From positions 16,346,001 through 16,410,000 of the forward strand of contig CM076276.1 of the NCBI GenBank assembly GCA_038380795.1: a DNA stretch of 64,000 nucleotides, written 5' to 3'. Each line of letters begins with the position of its first letter. Position 1 is the first letter of the stretch. The stretch comes from Pyrocephalus nanus (Eukaryota > Chordata > Aves > Passeriformes > Tyrannidae). The notes under the pieces were generated by a model that had not been told where the DNA came from, did no database searches, and saw nothing but the letters and a program-made list of their open reading frames with translations. Of the stretch, positions 47,201-59,200 are shown one piece after another. The position numbers were made by a program, and so were the translations under genes.

Positions 47201-50200
47201 CTGTTCAGTCTAGCAAAAGTCTATTGTCAGGTCCAGCTGTTGAAGTGTCAAACTATAGATGTCCATGCTAGAAAGCACAGAATGTTAACAGTGAGAGTAA
47301 TTATTTATTGGAATGGCTTGAATTAAATGGTTAGGTTTCACCACTTATTTCTAAAGGTTAAATTTCACTATAAATAAATTGAGTCCTATGTGTGTTTTAA
47401 ACTAAGATCAGGGTAAGTGTTCATTATGATTCCTTTGAAACTCAGTCTCTTTAATTGAAGTGGAAATGTTTGCAACAGGAATACACAATCATTTAAATGT
47501 TGTGGGCAATATATTTCAAATTCTTTGAAAATACTTGTGTATTGCTCAACTAGGTGATTGAAAATTTAAGAGCAAATTATTAGGGCTTCCTCTAAAATTC
47601 CATGGTATGGGAGAGTGGTGATAAACAAATGCAGGTTCACTGTACCTGAGCAATGCTGTCTTTTAAATGGTGCCCCTTGTAAGTGCATGTGGAAAAGTTT
47701 CTAGGACTTATGGACAAGGAAGGAAAAACTTGCTAGAGGTGTAATGCAAGAAATAGAACTGGGTAAAGATACAAACACTTGTGTGATTAATTAGCACTTT
47801 TGCTTTGAGTTTTCTTATGAAGAGTGTCAAAATTTGCATGAAACACCTCTGGGGTCAAAATCTGGGGTGATGTGACTACTGAATAGAGGGGAAATGAGTT
47901 TCAGCTGCTGTTCTGGTGAACATTATCACCTGTTTGCATTATATATATACACACAAGAGAAAACTGAAATCTTATTAGAATATAGATTTGTCTGACATTA
48001 GTGGTATTTGCTTGAAGTTCGGGAAACGTCTTTTAAATACCCACACTAGTTGTTGTCAGTGAAGATTCAAACTTGCTCGAAGCTTGTAGAAGCCTAATTT
48101 ACTAGTTAGAAGAGGAAATTGCTTAGCTGGGATACCAAATTCTATTAATATTTAAGCTAGCAACCTAAGGGTAGTTATGTCTGTGCAGACTGTAACTATG
48201 TATTTAAATTTCTAGACTGCATGTTAATTGCAGTTTAATATTCTTATCTTAAAATTAAACTTTCTTTTAGAAATTGTCAAAATGCTAATTACACAAGAGA
48301 ATACAATGTGCTTTCATGTACATGTGGATGAAAACAATCCTGATGATATTCTGATAGACTTATGACCTGTATTTTGAGTGTTCTGGGTAGAGCAGATAAC
48401 TACACTTCTGTGTCAGATTTTATTGGATTTATGTTTACATAAATATCCTTAAAGATCTAGTGTAATCGGCTTTTCTTAGTGATTTCAACATGAAGTGCTT
48501 AGCGTATATTGAAGGATATTCAGGCAGCTTATTCTAAAGGAGGAGCAATAAGGCATTTTCTATAGGAAGATGCAGAGAAAGTAAATTTTGTGCCCCTTTT
48601 GCCTGTGTGTTTTTTGCATATGGTTACAATATTCTTTACTGATTGGTTTTCCTTTTTGGGTGACTCCCTGCTGCTAGTCTATAGCAAACCGGAACTGTGA
48701 GGTCAGTGTTCAAGACACACATCTTCCTCTCTGGAGTAATGTTAATTAATGCATGTTTTCCATATCTGTAGACATGTTTGGGTAGGCAGATTTTGCAGGG
48801 AATTTACATGCTAAAGTGAGTGCTATTGACAGAATTTGTACTGCACACTGTTAGCATTTAGCCAGAGTTTATAGGTATTGATATTTGCTAATTTCTGTTG
48901 CATCATAAATTATAAGACTTATGTGTGCCTTCTTTTTTATTATTTTTCAAGACACATTATTGCCTGAAAGGCATCACAGAGTAAACAATGACACTACTGG
49001 AACTGCATTTAATTCATACGTGACCTCTCATAAGGTGGAAGTTTAAAGGGAAGGCCTGACATAGTTTCTTCCCTTTGTGATTATGTTGAAAGCTTGTTTA
49101 GTGTATATAGAAATCTACTTAGGGAAGGGAAATTTCACATACTGTAGCCTGTTTAAAAAAAGGAAAAAACAAGAGGAAAGAAAAAAAAAAAAGTTCAAGT
49201 CCTTTTTTTGCCAAGAGTGAAGTAGCCACTGTTACTTGAGATTTCATTTAGAGCTTTTAGTTACTTTGCTTCCCAGACCCACCTCTCTGTCTCTGTAGTG
49301 GTGTAGAGCTAGTGACCAGTATTGCTTCATAAGGTGATATGAGCAAACACTCTAGTGTAAAGAATTACAATAATCTTATTGAACAAGATTATTTCTAGAG
49401 ATTTATTTCTCTTAACTGGGAGGACTTCCAGTTTTGTAGGCCCAAATGTTTCTCAATTCAGTTCAACTGATGACCAAATACTGTGCTTTTCTTCTTTAAA
49501 ACAGTGTTTCTTTTTATCTGTTTTAGATTATACTTTTCAACTTGACTGGTTTCTATTCCTGTACTGAATAATACATTTCAGTTTGTACAGTTGTCAGCTA
49601 ATTTAATTTCTTTGGGTTTTATCTGTAGATTGTTCATTCTTGAATTGTTTTGGTAATATAAATGTATTTAAATGTGACATATTAAAACTATACCATCTTA
49701 TGCACTTTGTCTATCTGCTGCTTTTGGTGCATAGCCTCACTTCTGTAAGACCTTGAGTTTAGATCAGAAGAAATTGTGATTAGACTTCATCAAGCATTGT
49801 TTGATCTGAGTGTAGGTTAGCTGACATCATGTTTTAATGTATTAAACATTTTCTTGAACAGTTAATTTTATATAAAATTAAAGACCCCTTCACTATTTCT
49901 AAAGTGACAGTGTCTAGGTGTGTACAGCATTTAGCTTGTGATTATAGAAAAGTGTTTATGGCTTTTGTAGTTCAGGCTCTGGTCTTTCTACATTCTACCA
50001 ACCCCAGCTAGACAAGTGCAGTTATTCAGAAACGAAATCCATGTATCTGCAAATATATCCACCATCTTTTTTCCAATTAAGTATTTTTTGGAACTCTAGG
50101 TCCTGTTAAGTAGAAAGAGTTTTCAGGTATTTGAGTTCAGTAAGCAAACCTTTATATATAAGCATTAATGTTCAAATGCAAAGGATCGGGTCAGTGGAAT

Positions 50201-53200
50201 TTTCTCTTTTCATGTGGAACAGCAAGTATCACTAGCATATGTGGTTTCCAGGGAGAATGATTCAAATTTAGCTAGGATTGCCAGTAATGATGCTTTTTTG
50301 AGTATCTCCTGTAAACTACTAGAATATTAAGAATAAGTAAAATGAGTGTTTGGGGTGCTATCACATCTTCAGTATGTATTGGTAAGATATTTATTGTGCC
50401 AAAACCTAAAGGATTAATACTGTCAGTGATCCATTTGGTAGTAGAAAGAAGCAATAGATCTGTTAGACATCTATCTTATGAATCTTCCTTAGACCTCTGG
50501 CCAGCACAAAATATATCAGTACTGCATCGATCACAGGAGTTCATACATAGATTGTAAATAACATAGGAGATACCAATTTTGCTTCTTTATTTCTTTGTCA
50601 GGAATATCAGCTCTGGATTTCTTGGTGTTTATTGCATTTCACAAAATGCTGTACTCTGTTCAGTAAACTGTTAGTTAATTTGATCTTTTCCTTCACTGTC
50701 TGCACGAGGTAGGTAGAAACTGCAACTCCAGTGTACTTTTTTTTAGAAGATCCACATACGACCCTTGCTTGGTACATGGCAGTTCTCAGTACCCTGAGTT
50801 TTTGTACATTGGAGCTAAGACAAAACCAGATGTTTTTAGAACAAAGTGTTGAGGTTAAAAAGAAGTAGATTTGTTTGCCTTTATTTAAAAAAAAAAAAAA
50901 AGAAAAAGGAAAAACTGATATTTGAGCCTTGCTAGAATATAGCCTTTGTTCAGATTTCAAAAACAAAATTCCTCACTTTGTTTTATTTTTAACCTTAACT
51001 TTCAGTGTTTTTTCACTTACTACTTAGATCTTTCATGCTAGCAGTATTGATAATCTTTGATAAATGGTTGTGGGTGATTAATCAGGTAAGAGAAGTTGTG
51101 TATTACATGATTTGAGTGATCAGTCTGGTAAAGTTACAACTACATTGCTGAATTTCTTCCTTTTAATGTCTTTAATAAATTTGGCTTTAATGAATATGGC
51201 TACATCTGAATATCTGCTTACTATTCAGATGCCAAGCTGAATATTAGCTTGCAATTCTCACTTGGATGTTCAAATCATTGTGGTTTTTTTGGCTTGTTTG
51301 TTTGGGTTTTTGTGTTTTGTTGTTTTTGTTTGGGGTTTTGTTTGGTTTTTGTTTGTTTATTTTTCTAATCTAGGATGAAACGGGTGCCTATTTAATAGAC
51401 AGAGACCCAACATACTTTGGGCCAGTGCTGAACTATCTGAGACACGGGAAACTGGTTATTAACAAGGACCTAGCTGAGGAAGGTAAGACATTCCTAAATA
51501 TCCTTTACTTGTTTACTTGTCCCTTGCTTATTATTTTCACTGCTTTTGAGTCATCAAAACTAATTTAGAACTGGATGGTAAATCTTAATCAGTGTAGCAT
51601 TTCAATCTGTTTCAAGCAAAACTGATAGGCATCATGCAGTTAATAGTATGTGCTGTTAGCTGAGTGTTTTGAGTATGATTCCTAATTGCACAACACCTAT
51701 AAGTATTCAAACAGGAGAGGAGATGGCTTTTATTGTTCAGTCTTGTATCTTTCATCTGTGACTGTGTGAAATATTTGGGTTTAGTCCTCTTCAAGCAAAA
51801 GAATCCTGCCTGGGAAACAAGATTGGGAAGATGTAATCAAAGTAAGGGTGAAGGTCTGGGATGTTCAGAAGTGTGGAATATGCTCTTGAAGACTAAATTC
51901 TGCCCTCAGCTTCTTCCTCCCTGTCCCCAGTTTGTAACAATTTTACCCTAATGGAGGATGACTGATTTAAAACATATAGTACTAAAACTATTGATAAGGT
52001 ATTGAAGAAATTTTTCAAAGATAAATACAATTTAACAATATTAGCGGGAAATAGTATGAAGTATAATTTCCACATGCATTGTTAAGCTCATACTACATGT
52101 GGAGAACAGGTAAGCCTTGAACATGTGAGTTGAAGCAGTAACTTCAAGCTTTTGTTTCAGGATCTAAGATCTCAAATGATAGGAAGAAAAATTTCCTGCA
52201 TGCTAGCAGCTGCAGAGCTTTTCAGTAGGATTATTTGAATTTCTCTTTTGCATTCCAGCCAGAGGCAGGGCCTGAGCTATGGTTGTCTATCAGTCTGCTG
52301 TGGAATGATGTTTGTGCTCCTTTTTTTGTTTCCTGCCTCATTCTGTGTGTGAAATGGCTTCCGTTTTCTTTGAGGGTTTTTTAGGACAATTTTTTAGAAT
52401 GAGTTAAACATTGAACTACCTGTGCCTGAAGGAGGCAAGAATCATTAGGTTGGTAAATTATCTTATCATAGGGTAAAATAAATAATTTTTTATAGCTGTA
52501 GAGAAGATAATCGTAGGAACTGATTGGTGATTTTGTTCTGGAATCTTTGGTTACACTATCTTTCCAAAAAACGTTTTCATATTAGGTGTACTGGAAGAGG
52601 CTGAATTCTACAATATTACGTCACTAATAAAACTGGTAAAGGACAAAATAAGGGAAAGAGACAGCAAAATCTCACAGGTAAGGATGTTTTCTAGTGTGCT
52701 TTTGATTATTTGTTCTATGGGTGGGTTCCATGTGTTTTTTATCTGACTGCTCATTTCCCTAGTAAGATACTGAATGGCTGCCTCCATCTCCAGATGAGCT
52801 GGAACCCTTAGTATACAAGGATTAATATTCTTAATTGCTGGCTCCTGCCAATCTACTTGCAAAGTTCACAAATCTTGTACAAAACATGAAACAGTCTAAA
52901 TAATTGTTCCAAAATGTCTGGTAGTAGTAGAATTTGTCATATAATTTCTGCAAATAGTTGTTTTAGAGAACAGCTTTTTTAGAATATGTCTTTCTCATTT
53001 ACATTTAAGTACTCTGAATATGATGAGGTTCCCTAATTATGGTACAACTGCTATTTCTACAGTATGTTTACGCAGCGTGCATACAGATGCTATTTAGCTC
53101 TCTTTTTTTATAGCAAAGTTAGCTTTTTTCTTTGTAGTGCTCTGTGGTTGAGAAGACTGCTTCTTATAGCAGCTCATGAATATTTCTCCATGGAAGTGAA

Positions 53201-56200
53201 TACAATAGAGAAAGTTTGTTCTTTAGCTCTGCTGCTCTGGCCTTCCTTTGTAACTTAGTCTTCGTGGAGATATTCCAAACTCATGTTGCCAAATTTCTCT
53301 TGAAGTCAGGATGTGGGATCGCAGGGTTGCTCTGATAGCATTTATTAAAGATCTCAGCTAAAGTGGTCCTAGTTATTCATTGCTCCATATGAGTTCCAAG
53401 TGGTGTTGCTTATCATTTCTAGAAAGTAAGGGCTGCTTCAGACAAGTCACAAACATGGTGAATTCCATGACCTATTGAGCATCTTATATTTCTTCTTGAA
53501 GGTGCCAGTGAAACACGTATACAGAGTGCTGCAGTGCCAGGAAGAGGAACTCACTCAAATGGTTTCCACAATGTCCGATGGCTGGAAATTTGAACAGGTA
53601 AAAAACCCATATGAGTTTTTATAGTTACAAAGTCTTCTAAAAGATCAGTTTTGTGAAAAACGAGTATAAAATAAATTAAATTCTGTGCATCTTTTGTAAC
53701 TCAGTCATTTTCAGAATTTGAGCATACATACATAGTTAAGTTAAAATTTGATACTTGTGTTTGTATTTGTCATAGAACAAAAAAAATTTGCTTTCCAGGA
53801 GGTAAATTGTGCTGACTTTCTTTAGAAACATCTGCATCATGTCTGCAATGTAATTCTTCAGTGTCTACACATGAGCAGTTGAAGGGTGAATCAACCAAAA
53901 TTATCTAATACAAGTTTATGTGAATGGTAATTTAGATATAAAGAGCTCTGAGTAAAAAAACATGAGCTTGGAAGATAAATGTTTGTCAGGCCCAAAGAGT
54001 GATTCTTCAGATAGAAAACTGATAGACATAGGAGGGTGGACTTCCCCAGTGTGGATGTGGAGCTGGATAGCTGTGAGCTGTGTGAATGTTCTTTGCACTG
54101 TATAAAAGTAGCTTTGTGTGTACATTCAAGAATGCATTGTAAAATTGCAAGAAGATCTTTCTGTTATTTTTGCTAATCTCTGTAAATAAGAAACTAACTG
54201 TACAACTTCTTCATCCTTCGCGTTCCTAACCTAGCAGAATATTTAATTGCATTGGAACAATGAATCTGTTAACTCTTGAGACATGAGTGCTCTGCCGTCA
54301 GCACCTTTTTCAGTGTCTGATGCCTAGGAGAGATTGGAATAAGCACAAGTCCGTTATCCTGTGCAGTCTCATTCTAATAATACAACAAAGCAACATTTTT
54401 TAAATGTTCAGGATACAAAGGTAAAAGAGAACATTTTGCTTATATTTGCTGAAATGCATAAGATGCTGGTGTCGTGGAGACATCCTGAGCAAACAGACAG
54501 CTTTTTATTCTTCACTTCTCTGGCTCAAGTATTACCAGGTCTGTTTGCCATGCTAGGAGGTGAATGTTACTGAAGTTCCTGTAAAAAGCTCTCCCTTAAT
54601 GCACATGAGAAACTAGCTTTCATTACGAACAGAGATTCTTTACTTTTTAAAATAGTAAATGATACCATGGCTTTTACCTATCCTGAAGCCTTACAGTCTT
54701 TGAGGATATTGTATTTGGGAGTAATACTGGTTTGACAGTGCAGCTTCTGAAAAAGCTGTTATAATCTCTTTTAGAACTGGAAAATTCCAGTGGTTTTCTT
54801 GAACATTGTTTCATTCAGCTTTCTTCCCACTTCCTCCCTCTCCAATGTTGCACTCTTTTAGACATGTAGTTTGGAGTAGATAAAGACAATAGCTGTATAA
54901 TCTTATAATGCTCAGCATCTCATTACCTCACACTAGGCCATTCCCTTCTTTGGTTGTATTGGAGACCTGCTTTTAGCATACAGCATTCACTTGGAATAGG
55001 ATTAGTATATTCTGTATAATGTGAACAGTTTTATTGTGAAGATCTGAGAACACTGTAGCATTTCTGTAATTTTTTATCTTTTCTAAGCCCATGTTGCTCA
55101 GCAGCATGCTTCCTTCAGGAGTTTTTGGGGTGGTATCCACCACACTTCATACATGAAAAACGCTGAAATCATCAGCTTTTTCAGAGGAGTGATATTCCTA
55201 TGGATTTGGGAGTCCTTGTGCTCTGAGCCCAATGCAGTATGTCTAAATGGTTGGTTTTGAAAAAAAACATTTCTTCCCCCTTAACATTTCAAAATCTTAT
55301 TGTAAAATATGATTGGATGTGGTAATTAAATAGGAGTGGAAGGTGCTGAACTTTTGGTGCAGTTGTGCAGATGTTTTGATGCCCTTTTCCAAAGAATGCA
55401 AGAGAAAGCTTTGCTAGAACAGTACAATTACGTATTAGTCCTATTTCAAAATCTATTACCAAAAATTATGGTGCCCTACTTTTCTGATATCGGTGGGTTA
55501 TTTTGTACAGGATTTTTTAGCTTTGATTGCTACTTCTTCAGGCAATCAGAAAAAGCAGTATTTTGGCAATACAACATAAGAAACTTTGGACTATACAAAA
55601 TTGGTACATACAAAGGCTTTAGACAGCAGTGGTGTTGGTCATGTAAATTTTAATGATAAATGTAACCTGAGTCTGTCACCATAATGCAGTCTTAAGCATG
55701 TTCACAGTATGAGGAGGATGGTATTTTGCTGCTGCCTTCAAAATTATTCACATAACAATATCGGGATGTATATAAATTTACTGTTCATGGGCCTTCTTAT
55801 CCATGTCAATCTCAGTTGACGTGTTTGAGTTTACTCAGAAGAGAGGCAGTTGTTGTCTAGCTCTTCGCACTTAATTTAAGGCTCTAATCTTTCTCATGGG
55901 CACTGACAGGTATGCTTTAATTTAAATGGGCTAGGAATTGCCAAGTATTATTAAGGTAAAATATTTTTTGTAATAACAAGTCTGAGGTTATGCTGATTTT
56001 TGAATTATTAGATGGTTGGCAAGTATGACCAGAGTTCTTGGTAGTGGTTTTTATGGGAACAAGACAGACTTTTTTTTTTTTTCCACTCCAGTTATTTTCT
56101 TGGATCTTCTGTAAATTACCCCTTCTGAAAGCAACTTAGAGCACCCAACTTTTATTCCTCTAGATGACTTCATATGTTTCCTTAGCTGTATTTTGTTTAT

Positions 56201-59200
56201 CAGTATTTGGAACAAGATGAAGCTCTTTCATACCCGGGCTTGATATATTGCTTTACGTAACACCTTCCAGTCTTATATCCACGTTACCTTCTCCACTTGG
56301 CAAGTATGACAGGAAAATAACACTCGCTTTCATAGTGCACTGAACTTTATGTTTTTCAGAGTAGTTGGCTACACCACAGTGATATGGGGAGTTTTGTGTC
56401 TTACTGTCAGTAACTCTTAACTTCCCTTGAAATTACAAAGGTCTTTACAGCTGCCACAATAATTATTTTATGTGGAAATGAAGTTGTAGCTTGATAGCAA
56501 CCTGTTCTAGTGCCAAATAAATGTAACCTGAACGTTTCAGCTCATCTGTTAATTGTACAATTTGGATAATGGTATGTGCTTCAGCTTTACAAAGGTTTTT
56601 TTTTTTGTTTTGCTTTGATTGGTTATTTCAGCTTGTCAGTATAGGTTCCCAGTACAGCTGTGGCCGGGCTCAGCAGTCAGAGTATCTGCTGATAGTGTCA
56701 CGGGAAGTGAAAGGGGAAGAGAGATGCTTCCAGAAATGCTGCAGTGAGGTGTGTCACACCATTCTTTTTGCCCTCACACTGATATGCTTGGCCTCCTTGC
56801 GTTTCTGCTGCTTTCAAATCATTCCACTTTATTTCTGGATGTACAGCACGTAGTAATTTGTCTGTATTTGTGACTGGTTTTTATTTATATTCACAGTATT
56901 TCATTATACATTATGAATGTTCATATTGTAAAAAATAATAAAAAATCAACCAAACAAAAATCCCCTAGTTATTTAGTTAAATGTTTTTTTTAAGAAGGGT
57001 TCTTATCTTTTCAATAGGTAACTTCCTTAAATCTTCCTCTGAAGTTAACAGCTTGTCATCCATACTTGTTAAGTAAGAGGAATATAATTCAAACCTTAGG
57101 AACCCTGTAAATACACCTTTGAGTTCAGTGGGTTCAGAAGGGGACATTTCTGTGTTACGGTCAAACTGGGACAATGATTATTTCATCCACCAAATAGCCA
57201 GTTAAGTTCTGAGTTCGAACCCTTTATTTCTGGTAACTCAGAACTTAACTGGTTTTTAGATGGATGAAATATGTTCGAACTGGAACAACAAATAACAGGA
57301 GTTTTTCATACAGAGGAGTGAGGGGAAAACAAAGCCATCAGTTTTAAATTTTGTCTCAAGTGAAAAGAAAAACATTCTGGGTGGCTTTTTGGCTTTATTG
57401 TCTTGTTGTTTGGGGTTTTTCTATCTTGGGACATTTTCTTGAAACCCAAATGGAGAATCCTAACTTCAGTCATTGGCTTTTTAGGCTCATCCTTCCTTCT
57501 CTCCTTGTTCTCTTTTCACTGCTTTTTTAATTGCTTTGTTGCTTCCAGATATTAATGAGTTTGGGAAGGTTTTTTGCTAACCAATAACATTGGAGGATTT
57601 TTTGCTTACCAGTCACCATTTTGCTAACTGGTTAGCAAAAAATCCAGTCTTTTACATATCTGCGCTCCATTTTGAAGTGTCATATATAAATTAATTTGTC
57701 AACCTCGTGCTCTGTAGTATTTTTCATCAATAAAATGCTTGAAATACTTGTTCTTTTCCTTCCTATATATATGGTTATTCAGTCTGAAAGATGAGTATAA
57801 CATCATGAAGATAATATGATTGTGAAGCGGCTTTATAAAAGCAGAGTTTTGCCTCTGACTTTACATGATGCTTAGCCATGCAATTCTAGATTTTAAAAGT
57901 GGACTGTTACCCCACTGTATTCCAGAATCTGCTTTTGATGTACCAAGCACTGTCTGTTTCTTTCAGTTGTATAGGGAACATTTGGAATGTGGAATTAATG
58001 CTGTGAGTTTTCAGACTCTCTGGATTAGAATAAGCATTGCAGCTCGTTAGGTATGTGTAGGGTACAGGCAGCATGACGTTATTCATGTGTTCGTGTCCTA
58101 GATATAGCGCAAAGTAAAAGTCATCATCATAAAATGGAAGATGGGGAAGGCAGTGAAGAAATTATTCAGGTATAAAATAAAAATAATAATTAAAAAAATC
58201 GAAGCTTTGAAGTCTGATAGTTACTTTAAGAGACCTGTAATAAATGTGCTTTCAGGCCTGGGGTCAGTCATCAATTCTGAGTTTAAGAGCGGATGTGTCT
58301 GTATCTTTATAAACTTTTGCAAATCCTTTGAGAAGGCAATAGAACAAATGCATTATAACTCTAAAAGGCATAGAGGCCATTCTTAGAGTTATACAACTTG
58401 ATTCTGTAAAAAAATAATGTGGGGGATGTTTCTTTTATTCTGTCAACTCTTATTGTAATTAAAAAACTCCACAAGCTTTTCAAGACAAGCTTGCTAGTGT
58501 GGAAGAAGTTCAACACATCTGAAATAGAAGCAGTAATATTCCAAGTACAATGATATTTAAAATGGAGTTTGAGAAAAATTTACTTGGTTTTGAGAATTGG
58601 ACCATCACAAAATAGAGAAGGAAATTGGTAGTGGTGAAGTAGAAGAGTTGGTTAATATGAGTAACTCCACTGGGAAGCAGAGGAAGACAGGGCTGCTTTT
58701 TGTGCAAGTTGGAGTGGTTATGTGAGATGGTAATGCTATTCCTGATTTGTCTGGTAAATATACTACATAGCTTTTGAATCAATATTGCTAAACCAATATA
58801 AGTAAATCTGTATAGGCAGTTACTGAAATGTGTCTGATTTTGAGAAGTCTCAGTTCAGTTAGGCATGAGATTTGTTCACTTCGAAAATAAGGTTCCTTAC
58901 TATGAGGCAGGAACTTCCTTGTTTTGATTTCTTTGTCTTTTCAGGAAAAGCTTTTCAGGACCTCTATTGGCACATCAAGCAATAACTGTATTTCTGTTGA
59001 TTTAATAATAATAATAATGCTTTCCATTCCTACCTTTTTTAGTTGTAGCTGACAGCCTGTTAGTGTCATCACCCTTATTCCATTCAAATGGTGAATGGAG
59101 CAATATTTATTGAATTTTCTGTGTTAACTAGCATTGGCATTTTCCTGTGCTCAGTTGTGGCACTGTTGGGGCTAACAGGGATGCTTAATGAGGATCACAC

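Larger units (their letters stand above)
44036..51373. other. KCTD5 intron 1
   Basis: About 7.3 kb of AT-rich DNA. It contains a CR1 copy at 45178-45797 and ends with a G/T-rich low-complexity tract that runs almost to the exon 2 splice site. I recognise no other gene or RNA. Confidence 0.75.

Noticed and set aside
50607..50966. 119-codon minus-strand frame in KCTD5 intron 1
   Set aside because: AT-rich, includes a T-run-derived phenylalanine stretch, with no similarity or splice context.
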